25,465 nt of DNA from Paramacrobiotus richtersi (taxonomy: Eukaryota; Tardigrada; Eutardigrada; Parachela; Macrobiotidae). The translations under genes and the position numbers were made by a program. Positions within the stretch are counted from its first letter, which is position 1, and every line of letters starts with the position of its first letter. The notes under the pieces were generated by a model. That model was given only the letters and a program-made list of their open reading frames with translations, did not search any database and had not been told where the DNA came from. The stretch spans positions 1-25,465 of the forward strand of contig JAQGAU010000630.1 of the NCBI GenBank assembly GCA_034698045.1, written 5' to 3'. This document shows, in pieces, positions 9,195 to 18,020 of the stretch.

Positions 9195-9798
9195 ATCAAT
9201 GCAGTGTGACGGTATTTCTTTTACATTATACCTGCTCGTTCGGGAGTAAAGTATGTTGGGAAACCTAAAATGTGTTATTTTTTTATTTTATATTGAGTGT
9301 TCTGTATTGCTCGTGTCTTACGTGAATCGTTTCGTGACCTCAGCTCTATGTAGTGTTGCTTTCGGAGGTCTGTTGTTTATCGCAGATTATCATTACGCTG
9401 TCTACCTGCGAATTTTTCGTTTTCCTTTTGTTTCAAGAAGCTGGAACCATTGAAACATGACGTTACATTTCAGAATTGTTACTTGTATCTGCGCATCGTA
9501 ATGCTACTGATGTTCAAGTTCGTAGTATAGTATATTCTTCGCAAATTTTGTATTGCTTCAGAAAAGCCAATGAAGAATGACGCGTTAACCAGACGGCGAA
9601 AGCGTTGCATGTAACATCTTGGAATTCATACGGTTGCATATGCAGCGTAATGCCCAGGTAGCCTGGTCCAGGTTATACAGTATGTATCACTAACATCAGA
9701 TTCTACAAAATTCATATTGATTTCGCCAATTCATTTACACCAGTGCCTCTAACGGCGGGAAAAATACTGTATAAATGATCAGAGCGTATCTGGACGTT
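9195..9798. other. 3' flank of copy B; no gene seen
   Basis: The sequence is homologous to the flank after copy A for about 450 bases and to that after D for a shorter stretch. It includes the inverted repeat TGACCTC/GAGGTC at 9335-9370, here with a longer loop and one lost stem pair. The open frame at 9253-9453 is not shared in frame with the other copies. Confidence 0.5.
9335..9370 (+). promoter_or_regulatory. Conserved 3'-flank inverted repeat, copy B
   Basis: GACCTC and GAGGTC remain complementary. The seventh pair of the A and D stems is lost and the loop has extra bases. Its position relative to the stop codon matches A. Confidence 0.3.
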
Positions 9799-10128
9799 TT
9801 AATTCACATCGCACAGTCTGACCGCACAGTCACATCGACCCCGTAACCGCAGATTGTTCACATGCACCGATAGTCTGTAGCAGCACTCATCGTGTCCGAC
9901 AGTTTTACAATTACATTTCGCTCTGCTCACTCGCTTGCTCCTGCAGCAAAATTTCCGGCTTTCCAAATAGCAGTAATTTGCTTCGGGTCGGACGCACGCT
10001 ATCAAAACAAACTGGCAGGCGACGAAGCCCACAAGGACCAATAAGATTCGCAGCTTCCTGATGGGGGAACGCGCTTCCTTGAGTGAAGGTGATATTACGT
10101 ACTTTCCCCTGTGCTTTGTGCAAGTCAT
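9799..10128 (-). CDS. Small cysteine-rich protein with hydrophobic N-terminal segment, hypothetical
   Basis: The frame gives 109 codons. Residues about 28-45 (ILLVLVGFVACQFVLIACV) are hydrophobic and follow a basic stretch, so they could be a signal peptide or anchor. The part after that has ten cysteines in about 60 residues, with two CC pairs and two C-x-C pairs. This resembles small secreted disulfide-rich proteins, though no family is recognised. The long N-terminus before the hydrophobic stretch is atypical, so the start or an upstream exon may be wrong. A diverged piece of the same DNA (TTTCGCTCTGCTC and GCAAAATT in common) lies at about 18963-19030, downstream of copy D, where the frame is broken. 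It could be a real gene carried with the repeat unit, or chance. Confidence 0.35.
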   Translation of the reverse strand: MTCTKHRGKYVISPSLKEARSPIRKLRILLVLVGFVACQFVLIACVRPEANYCYLESRKFCCRSKRVSRAKCNCKTVGHDECCYRLSVHVNNLRLRGRCDCAVRLCDVN

Positions 10129-10268
10129 GTTTTCTCTACGGTGGCATCGGCCGCGTTCCTATCAAGCAAACCATTGTAATCCAGTATGTTTCCAGTCGCT
10201 TTTCCCACTTCATATGCAACCAGAAAATGAAATGGCAACCGGTCCAGGATTCTTATACATGGCGTCCT

Positions 10269-10311
10269 TAATGCATTTGACTAGCATGGCCCATGCTAGT
10301 CAAATGCATTA
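10269..10311. repeat. Perfect 21-bp inverted repeat with one-base centre
   Basis: The left arm (10269-10289, beginning TAATGCATTTGAC) and the right arm (10291-10311) are exact reverse complements around a single C at 10290. The match stops on both sides at once. Such a sequence can extrude a cruciform, and it could also be a fold-back artefact or a small transposon relic. Confidence 0.85.
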
Positions 10312-11250
10312 CTGACTTACTCGGCAGAAAAATTCTAGTTTTCATAAATTTGTATAATGTTGGCTTGCTATTTGAATCGTCTACGTTAGTTAACCAGACC
10401 GTGCTGCAAAAAAACGCATTCGGATACAAATCAAAAGATAAAAAGGTTATTTTATCTAGCAGATTAAATTACTGGTTTTGCATGTATCGACTGACTATAA
10501 CCGGAAGGAATTATTGTGATATTTTGGAATTATTGTGATATTTTGGGACCATATTCCGTGCCGGCGCTGGTCATGGTGACTACGGCTAGTAACAATACGG
10601 TCACGTCTGTCGTCTGGTATTGCAGACGCGATGCGATGCGATGCATGTTCGGGTCGTTCGAGATCAGTATTTGTATCCATTTCTGGGGACATTTCAGTGC
10701 TATAATAAGTATGATTTTATTATAATATTTCTTTGCCTGTTGGTCAAGACGGACTTCCGTTAACAGCTGCTGTACTGAAATGAAAGTTGAATTATATAAT
10801 CCGTTATGAACCGTTCATCGAGATTTGTGCGGGATAACGGCGACCGACACGAAGAACTCTGTTTCATGTATTCGAAATTTCGAAACAAAAAAATGTTCTG
10901 AAATCAGTTTTGCCGAGTTCAGTGCATAGCACCATACGCTATCACAACTGGAAGTTTCGTGACTGCCAATGCACTACGATCAACGTCTTTTTTGTTGGTG
11001 CTCCGCTTATTTTGCAGTATATTATGGCTGCTGTCAAACTGCAAGGGCTGAATCTGCGATTGAATGATTTTGATAGTACAGTACTTATTGTTTAATACAT
11101 ATGTTACATACAGCTCGCGAATACGTAGCTGGACTGTCAACTTATCAATAAAATGAATAAATACTGTAAATTCTTTCTCCGCGTTAGTTACGGGCTTACG
11201 GCTCATAGAAAATGAAAGACGCTTCTCTAATTTCTTCGACTGGCCCGCAT
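10312..11250. other. Spacer between copies B and C; no gene seen
   Basis: Apart from the 19-base tandem repeat and the GCGAT run this stretch has no long open frame with protein-like composition. The frames of 60-80 codons overlap on both strands and show no conserved motif. Confidence 0.4.
10507..10544. repeat. Two tandem copies of a 19-base unit
   Basis: GGAATTATTGTGATATTTT occurs twice without spacer at 10507-10525 and 10526-10544. A short GCGAT microsatellite follows at about 10628-10642. Confidence 0.8.
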
Positions 11251-11253
11251 AGC

Positions 11254-11500
11254 GCCATCTGCTGCTGAAACGGCGAAAGCCGACGATCGATCTATCGCTC
11301 CACCCTTTACGCCATTTTTGATGAGCCGAAACCAACCGCGTGCGTTCCGTTGTTCGTAACGAAACAAGTACGTACGTACGAAACAGGAAACTTCTTTCGT
11401 CAAGTGAATCACGTTCGGGCACGTTGACTCGTGGTGCGCTACTTTTATGAATCCAGTCAGTGTGCGATTAGCTTGCCGCAATAACAGTTCGTTCTTTTGA
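11254..11500 (+). promoter_or_regulatory. Conserved upstream block of copy C, putative promoter
   Basis: It carries GCGAAAGCCGACGATCG, ATCTATCG and CCGCGTGCGTTCCG, then GAATCCAGTCAGT and GCCGCAATAAC, in the same order as in B and D. GACGATCG is 353 bases before the ATG at 11635. Confidence 0.5.
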
Positions 11501-11634
11501 TTTTTCAAGTTATTAGACTCTGAAGTCTGAACCAACACGCACGAAAGCACCTCTCCGCTGAAACTTGGATTTCTAGTTTTCGTATCGGCTGATTTTGGTG
11601 TTTCTGCTTAATCACTCCATAATCTGTAAAAATC

Positions 11635-12198
11635 ATGCTCAAATCAGACATCTCACGATGGGACGCCGTGGACATCAACTTCGCTCGTGGTGACAAGCGT
11701 TTTGGTTATGTCGTGGATATTCAGGGCAATAATGTGCTGGTTGACTGTGGAAATGGGACGCCACTCACCGTGTCCTCTCAACAAGTTCTCCCAACGCCAG
11801 AGACAGAATCAGCTTACTCTGATCTGATGGCGGGCCTGCTCCGTGATCGCAGGAACCGCGGCCAGCCGGATTCCTGGAATGAATTCGATATGGAAGCGGT
11901 CCTACAGCTCTCGCCACAAGAACCCTGTCGCTGGTACCCGGCACGACCTCTGCGTATGTTACATGCGGATTATCGTCTAATGGAGGTGCAGGTATTCAAT
12001 CAGCGGATCCGTTGTGTCATTCCGTCGGATCACTTTTGCAAGCCTGATTGTCGAATCGAGTCCGGAAATATACTGCAAAATATTGTGAAGGAAAGGGTTC
12101 AAGTTCCGGCGGATTTTGTCTTGTCGGACAGTGTGCGCAAACTGTGGCAAAGACGGTTTTCTCCCTATAAGTTCCGAGCATCATTTACGAATTTGTGA
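11635..12198 (+). pseudogene. F-box family copy C: exon 1 only, truncated
   Basis: The ATG at 11635 follows the same leader as in B. The N-terminal module is open and undamaged: MLKSDISRWDAVD, ARGDKRFGYVVDIQGN, VLVDCGNGTPLTV, MEAVLQLSPQEPCRWYPARP, VQVFNQRIRCVIPSDHF and VPADFVLSDSVRKLW. Family homology stops near 12165, just before the VDVRDGYLYYL end of the exon. The frame then reads about ten unrelated codons to a TGA at 12196-12198. Exons 2-4 are absent, and the upstream block of copy D starts about 115 bases after the stop. It could make a 187-residue protein of the N-terminal module without F-box. More likely it is a broken duplicate. Confidence 0.65.
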
Positions 12199-12311
12199 TA
12201 GGTTTAGTATAACCACTAACATGTGATAAGCCAATGCAACCAGCTACTAAAGGTCAGTGCTGAAACGCTTCCATAGTTTATTCGAAGCCTAACCTGAAGG
12301 CCTCCGCTGCC

Positions 12312-12545
12312 GCCACCTGCAGGTGAAATTGCTGAATGGCCGAAAGCAGACGATGGATCTATCGTTCCGCCCTTTATAGCCTGTGCACAATGGGGAGCGA
12401 AAGAAAGGATATTTCTATGTAGTTTGTACCGCGTGCGTACTTGTTTCGTTCACGTTGCGTCGTTGACTCGTGATATCGCTATAAATCAGGTCAGTTAGCA
12501 CTTTTCTAGCCGCAACAATCGCCAGTTGGACTCAGTTACTTGAAG
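12312..12545 (+). promoter_or_regulatory. Conserved upstream block of copy D with TATA-like sequence
   Basis: It carries GGCCGAAAGCAGACGATGG, ATCTATCG, CCGCGTGCGTAC and GCCGCAACAA in the same order as in B and C. TATAAAT at 12480-12486 is followed by CAGGTCAGT, which aligns with GAATCCAGTCAGT in C. A TATA-like box with a TCAGT initiator nearby would fit an animal core promoter. GACGATGG is 1287 bases before the ATG, but only about 314 once the insertion and one copy of its flanking repeat are removed. Confidence 0.5.
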
Positions 12546-12604
12546 CCTATTATGGACACCTCTGTGAAAATGAGCTTGTTGTAACCACCTCTCTGCTTAT
12601 GCTT

Positions 12605-13588
12605 GTATTTCTGTTTTCAGAATTTATTTTCATTTAGCTGCTGAGATTTGCAGTACTTAATTGACCATGAAGCATAACTCAGACATAAACACTCAAATAA
12701 AGCAGTTGAAACCAAACAAAACTCGCCTTAAGGACAAACACTTTATCCAATCAGAAAGAGCTCATCCAATCTATTACACTCGCAAGTACTGAGAATGCAC
12801 GCGGCGTTTCCTCTTTGAATTTCGATACTGATTCTTTGGGACAAATATTCCATTGTGCGCTCCTCTGCAGTTTGGTCCTTAATCATCCTTACCAAATCGC
12901 GAAGAAATCTTCTTGTACTTGGACCCCAGCATCCCATGCTTTCAAACGCTACTGGCTGAAACACGTATCTGTCGGTTAATCCTTCGTAAAGTACAACTTT
13001 GCGTTCTTCCGCCTTCTCAGCCGCCGCACCCGCTTCAATCGACGTGTGTGCTATGTAACTTTGCGCGAATGTATCTGCTACTGTAACGTCCCATGTTAAG
13101 CACTTTCCGTTCCTCCAAGGGTATAACGTTAAGCCGTCCGGTCTTTTTCCATCTCCTCGATCCAGCCCGGGTGGTTCACGAATAGACGCCATCTTCGCAG
13201 ACCCAAGTCCACGCTGAATAACGTCATTTAACCGGGAGTGCCGTTCGTTTTTTCCGGAACACTTGAGACATGATAATCCGTGCAGCCCCCATTTATCAAC
13301 CATTTCTCCGCAGCGACAGCGATGTTCATTGCAGATCACCGCGCCCAGTCTGAGAGCAGTCGCAATTCGCAAGCTGACATCGTCCAACAAATTTCCCAAA
13401 CTGGCCACCGGTAATGCGGACAACCACGCTCCGGATTCCTTCCTGGAAGCAGCCAACAAACGTGTTTTTGCGATAACGTCGGCATTTTCCATGAGGGACT
13501 CCAGCTTTGCGGCCGTCAACATCTCCGTCCAGGCGGACTGGTTGCCACGATCTTCCTGCACCGGTGATCCTTTCTTCGTATTTCTGTT
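12605..13588 (-). mobile_element. 5'-truncated non-LTR retrotransposon, antisense, with 11-bp flanking repeat
   Basis: GTATTTCTGTT occurs at 12605-12615 and again at 13578-13588, exactly bounding about 962 bases that are absent from the equivalent positions of B and C. I read it as the target-site duplication. The element's end at 12616 is its 3' end (A-rich on the minus strand) and 13577 is its truncated 5' end, since only the C-terminal coding part is present. Truncation at the 5' end and a target duplication of this length are typical of target-primed reverse transcription. The element separates copy D's upstream block from its start codon. Confidence 0.65.
12743..13561 (-). CDS. Retrotransposon ORF fragment: zinc-binding plus endonuclease-like C-terminal region
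   Basis: The open frame has 272 codons and ends at TAA 12743-12745. A cysteine/histidine cluster (CRCG, then GLHGLSC, then ERHSRLNDVI) precedes DGKRPDG and, after 15 residues, WDVTVADT. The order Cys/His knuckle, then PD...D, resembles the restriction-like endonuclease region at the C-terminus of some non-LTR retrotransposons. The same block is common in invertebrate reverse-transcriptase proteins. The end, SQRISIEIQRGNA, recurs at 22963-23082. The reverse transcriptase part is missing, so this is a fragment that cannot move by itself. Assignment to a named clade is not possible by eye. Confidence 0.6.
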   Translation of the reverse strand: MQEDRGNQSAWTEMLTAAKLESLMENADVIAKTRLLAASRKESGAWLSALPVASLGNLLDDVSLRIATALRLGAVICNEHRCRCGEMVDKWGLHGLSCLKCSGKNERHSRLNDVIQRGLGSAKMASIREPPGLDRGDGKRPDGLTLYPWRNGKCLTWDVTVADTFAQSYIAHTSIEAGAAAEKAEERKVVLYEGLTDRYVFQPVAFESMGCWGPSTRRFLRDLVRMIKDQTAEERTMEYLSQRISIEIQRGNAACILSTCECNRLDELFLIG

Positions 13589-13635
13589 ATTTACTGGCTT
13601 ATTTTATTGCGTGTCTGACTAATCCGTCCACAATC

Positions 13636-14262
13636 ATGATCAAATCGGCAATTAAACGCTGGGACGCCGTGGACATCAACTTCGCTCGCGGTGACAAGCG
13701 GTTTGGTTATGTCGTGGACATTCAGGGCAATAATGTGCTGGTCGACTGTGGAAACGGCACACCACTCACCGTACCCCATCAACAAGTTCTCCCACAACAA
13801 CAAAAGGAAGAAACAGCTTTCGCTGAGCTGATGGCCGACCTCAATATGGCGATGAGCCCCGCGGTGTCCTGTGATGGATACGACATGGAAGCGGTCCTGC
13901 AGCTCTAGCCACAAGAACCCTTTCGATGGTTCCCGGCACGACCCCTTAACCTTCTGAGAATGGTCCATAACGCTTATCGGTTAGTGGAGGTGCAGCTGTC
14001 GAATCAGCGGATCATCCGCTGTGTCCTGCCGTCGGATCACATTCGCCGGCCTGATGACGGACATGATCGAATCGCGAGCGGAAATGTACTGCAAGTTATT
14101 GTGAAGGAAAGGATTGGAGTCCCGGCGGATTTTGTCTTGTCGGACAGAGCGCGCAGACGGTGGAGGGAGCGGTTTTATCGCTCTAAGATCGTTGATGTCC
14201 GTGATGGATATTTGTATTATCTGACAAGGAACGAAAGGGGGCGTCACGACTCCGAAGCGATG
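13636..14262 (+). CDS. Copy D exon 1: N-terminal module with internal TAG
   Basis: The 209 codons start MIKSAIKRWDAVD, then ARGDKRFGYVVDIQGN and VLVDCGNGTPLTV. TAG at 13906 falls inside the family motif MEAVLQL[S]PQEPFRWFP. After it the frame is open, with VQLSNQRIIRCVLPSDH, VPADFVLSDRARRRW and VDVRDGYLYYL, to the donor GCGATG|GTAATT. A protein from the ATG would end after 90 residues. Reading beyond the donor ends at a TGA at 14308-14310, inside intron 1. Confidence 0.75.
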
Positions 14263-14967
14263 GTAATTTTCGTGGCGAAAAACGTTTATCACACATTTAT
14301 TGAATCGTGATAATCAGAATCATACCGGCAATACTTGGAACAATTATGCGTTAATCTGAAAAACTATCAATAGTTTTGATTACTGAATTTACGGCCACTA
14401 CCGACTTGAGGAAAAGAATTGACTAGGTTTCCGTGTAATGAAGATTGTCAGGAAATCTGATCCGTTAATGTTCCGCAAACTGGAATCTCAAAATTATTAC
14501 GCATGTGATACTGATGCCGAAAAAGCTGCTTACCGTACAATTCTTAAATTATCATACTGTTTAATGTGGAAAACCGCTCTTAAGTCTGAACAAAGAGGTC
14601 CTAATTGCGAAATTTTGCTCGAAAGTGAAAGCAATCTGGGACGAATGACAGCATCCGCTGCGTAGCCTAAAGGCCCTGAAGTATCACTACTAGTCTTCGT
14701 ACCGGTACTGTACGCAGACTTCAAGGACAATTTAACCGTTAGAATGTTAATGAAGTCTGAGTACAGTACCAAGTAGTGATTTTAACTTTAACGTAATTAC
14801 ACTTTAATAAAGGTTCGGTAGTGACCTGTGCCGGCTGCACTTGCCGGTGTTTCGGAACTGCCGTTTGATTGCCTGGGCCTGACTGAACATAAAGGATCGT
14901 CTTGATTAATCTTTGAGAAAAGCGTTCTGTGATGCAATCACTTTCCCTTTGTTGTTATCCGTTTCAG

Positions 14968-15345
14968 AAAAAGTTCTTGAAAGAAATAACGAAGCGCAGA
15001 AAATCGACGGCGGCGACAGCACTATCCCATAAGCCGGCCAGTTTGCCGAGTATCCATGAGATCCTTCCCGCTGAAGTGATGCTCAAGATTTTCAAGATGT
15101 TGGACAAGGAACACCAAGCCTGTGCCCGGCGCGTCTGCAAACAGTGGAACATGTGGCTCCATCTGCCGGAGATTGTCACTGTGGTCCGTATCGACTGTTG
15201 GGAGGAGTTTGAGCTGGAGCGCTTTGTTGTGACAAGTGATCGGGATCCTGAACAGGATCGCGGGCGAAAGGTGGCAGCATGTCTTTTTCATTGTCTGGGA
15301 CCGGATACCAAGACGTTGGTCCTTACTGGATTTCAAATGTGGCAG
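14968..15345 (+). CDS. Copy D exon 2: F-box domain
   Basis: The 126 codons are open, with acceptor TTTCAG| and donor CAG|GTACAG. A basic leader (KFLKEITKRRK) precedes the F-box LPAEVMLKIFKMLD, ARRVCKQW, LPEIVTVVRID. The region after the box (DRDPEQDRGRKVAACLFHC and LVLTGFQMW) is nearly the same in all three copies. This is the family's most conserved exon. Confidence 0.8.
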
Positions 15346-15628
15346 GTACAGAAAATCGAAATACCTCATCATTCTAAAAAAGCAATAGAACTGTCGTAGG
15401 ATGTTTATTCTACCTTTACAGTACTGTGTAATAGCTAAAACTGTGCTGTAAGTACATTAAGTACATTAGGTTTGTAAGTACATCAGTATATACAAGCTCT
15501 GCACGATTATACAAATGATAGCACATCGTAAACGAGTCTACAGTTTTAGCCTAGAGTCTACAGTCTGCAACTCTAACTAGGTTTTGTGCGTTGTTGACGG
15601 TAGGCAAACTGGAAAATTCCGGTATCAC

Positions 15629-15770
15629 GGCAGGGTCTAAAACCTGGAAGTGGAAACTTCCACTGGAAGCTTCCACTGGAAGTGCAAACTTCCAGTCTGG
15701 AAGTGGCACTTCCTAAAACCTGGAACCACTGGCTAAAACATGGAAGTACGAGGAAAAACCTGGAGTTGTA
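15629..15770. repeat. Left terminal inverted repeat
   Basis: It is complementary to 16809-16936 with few mismatches apart from a 13-14 base extra segment. It is itself rich in nested short palindromes built from GGAAGT and ACTTCC. Confidence 0.8.
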
Positions 15771-16808
15771 GTGTTATATGAGAATTTGGCTTCCCTGAAC
15801 TTTGACGGATTAGCAGATCACAGTTAAAGAATGCAGTTATGTAAACGTGATGTGAGTACGACTGTACGAGTGCAGACGACATTATATGGATTTTGGTGCT
15901 ATGAGATGTGATACCTGATAATGATATGCTGTTATGAGTTACGTTTCGCCAAATACTTCGCCTAAAAAGATGTAGAAGCGCTGATACAAGCCAACTGAAC
16001 GAAAAGGAATTTTACATGCCAGCTCACAGTAAATGAACAAATAACTCACTTGCTGTCAGCTGTTCTCCTTGTGAGCTACAGCTGCAGACATCCTGATCAC
16101 AAAACCTAGTCAGACGTTGTACCACCAGAATGATCAGTCAACAAGTGCGATACTTGGCTTGGAAAAATGTACTTGCTTTTTCAGACGAGTTTTTATTATC
16201 TGAGAAACGTGCCCGAATAAGTATCATTCAGCAGCAACTTACTGTACACAGATCAGTCGCAACGTTGCAAAAGAATTAAGAAATGCTCGACGGATGCGTG
16301 CTAGCCGTTAACTTGGGAATCGTTGTCATCGAAAACCATTAACGCTTGTGGCTACCAGGCGCATAGTGCAGTCAATTCTGTTTTTGCGGTGCACACTGTA
16401 GCCAGCTAAACACTTTCTTTTATTTTGCTTCTACGAGCTTTTACCACTCTTCTTTCAATACATAATGCAACATTGCGTTGCAACATTGCTAAACACTTGT
16501 CAAAAGTATTTCAGTTTCATTTCACTTCTCGTAATTTGTTTCGCATACTTACCGACCGGGCGACATGGGTTGTACGGGACTTGATTTGGCGCGGAAATTT
16601 GAGTTAAGCAACAGATTATATGCATTGTGATGAAACTTGTGTCTTATTCTGAATCAATATTAAATGTGGTTTCAGTGCGTTCAGTAAATTTTTAATTTGC
16701 AGGTACTGTTATGATTATGCCGTGAATTAAATTGCTATTCACACATTCTTTAACTATCTGTATGTGACATCTGTGGAAGTTCAAGGAAGCCAAATTCTCA
16801 TGGAAAAG

Positions 16809-16936
16809 TACAATTCCAGGCTTTTCCTTGTACTTCCATGTTTTAGCCAGTGGTTCCAGGTTTTAGGAAGTGCCACTTCCAGACTGGAAGTTTGCACTTC
16901 CAGTGGAAGTTTCCACTTCCAGGTTTTAGACCCTGC
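16809..16936. repeat. Right terminal inverted repeat
   Basis: It is the reverse complement of the left repeat and ends GACCCTGC directly before the second target copy. It contains the same TTTTAGCCAGTGG and AGGAAGTGCCACTTCC blocks. Confidence 0.8.
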
Positions 16937-17125
16937 CCGGTATCACAACCCGTTAACATTTCGTGTCGTTTATTACAAACACTAGTGCGACTCTCGTAAT
17001 TATGTACCAGACTAGATATTACTGTACAGAGTTTAATCAGTTAAAAGCGCCCGCATAAAACGTAAAGGGCAAATCGAACCCGTCCTTGCCAATTACGAAA
17101 CGATGTTGACACGCTGTATTGATAG

Positions 17126-17611
17126 GTACTGGGCATGTTCGAGACGCTGGCGGACTTCCTGGCAATTCAGCGAATACCAGAGGTGGTACTGGCTGGTATG
17201 GAAGAGGATTTCGACTGTTTCTCTGAAGAGGCGCATGTCAAGGCCGGTGGCCATCTCGATAACAGGCGGCAAGCCAAGAATGTTTTCGAGATCCATCGGA
17301 CGGTGAAGCGCGTCTGCGAGTGGCTGGTACTGGATAACGTCACTATCAAGAACGTTAACTGCTCCTTCGCATTCATCGAGTTGCGGTGGTGCGAGCTCGA
17401 TCTTCCGCATATCCTGGATATCAAGGGGGTGTCTGCGCGAATTAATCTACAGTCGTCAGGATGCGCGGCCGATCTGTGGGATGCTCTGGAGCAGTACTGT
17501 CCCGTGGTTAGTGGAGAATCGAGGTTGGCTATTGAGGACGGTTTGGACAAGGCCGGCAAGGCGGACTGCCAATCCGCAGATGAACAAGAAAAGGGGGCGC
17601 TTGTTGGCAAG
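17126..17611 (+). CDS. Copy D exon 3: intact C-terminal module
   Basis: This is the only undamaged copy of the exon, 162 codons. It begins VLGMFETLADFLAIQRIPEV and continues NVFEIHRTVKRVCEWLVLDN, VNCSFAFIELRWCELDLPH, INLQSSGCAADLWDALEQYC and ALVGK. The donor is GGCAAG|GTATGG. Retaining the intron would add WRQFQSFV and a stop. The end predicted for A is very similar, so an alternative end by intron retention is conceivable. The many hydrophobic, short-strand segments could be repeats of a substrate-binding fold, but none is recognised. Confidence 0.7.
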
Positions 17612-18020
17612 GTATGGAGGCAGTTTCAGTCGTTTGTTTGAAATGCTTGCTTAGCGATCGCTTTTTTTCTTTCAAAAATTTAGTCACTTGTTGCTGTGAT
17701 TTAGTCCAGCTGCACAAATAGCTGTTCAATGAAATAAGACTCACGTTATAGTAAGCGCTGTAATCAGGAAAGGACCCGCCAATCCCGAACGTGATCAAGT
17801 GCGTGTGCTTAAAGATATCGGTTTCAAGCGAAATATTGTTGGGTGCTGCGTGGGGCCTGCTTGTACCACATCGCTATCACTTGTTGCACGATCTGTAGAT
17901 TTTTATATACAGTAGATTCCCAGGTCTTCAGTTTGGATCTTTACATGCACTAGGCATTTACTACGTTTAGTACTACGATAATACAACGATGGCGAATTGA
18001 CAGATAATCTACATTTTTAG

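Larger units (their letters stand above)
15619..16946. mobile_element. Non-autonomous DNA transposon with long terminal inverted repeats and 10-bp target duplication
   Basis: CCGGTATCAC flanks the element at 15619-15628 and 16937-16946, a perfect 10-bp direct repeat. Inside it, the ends GCAGGGTCTAAAACC and the complement GGTTTTAGACCCTGC start inverted repeats of about 142 bases (15629-15770) and 128 bases (16809-16936). The left repeat has an extra 13-14 base duplication (CTTCCACTGGAAG). The 1.0 kb between them has no transposase-like frame. Long inverted repeats with a 9-11 bp duplication fit Mutator-like elements. The CAGGG ends alone could also suggest hAT, but hAT makes 8-bp duplications. 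Removing it gives intron 2 of D a length of about 460 bases, like its relatives. Confidence 0.8.

Noticed and set aside
10061..10315. Open frame of 84 codons on the + strand
   Set aside because: It overlaps the cysteine-rich frame on the other strand and the palindrome, and its end is produced by the palindrome itself.
10910..11422. Overlapping open frames on both strands upstream of copy C, the longest of 167 codons on the minus strand
   Set aside because: The composition is not protein-like, no motif is visible, and the right part overlaps the conserved upstream block of copy C.
14438..14665. Open frame of 75 codons within intron 1 of copy D as a separate gene
   Set aside because: The homologous part of intron 1 in copy B (about 5445-5600) has stops and indels in this frame, and the splice sites on both sides fit an intron.
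15631..16935. hAT transposon suggested by CAGGG ends
   Set aside because: hAT elements make 8-bp target duplications. The 8 bases directly next to CAGGG differ on the two sides, while a 10-bp repeat fits exactly.
16764..16985. Open frame across the right inverted repeat
   Set aside because: It runs through the terminal inverted repeat and the target duplication into unrelated intron sequence, so it is accidental.
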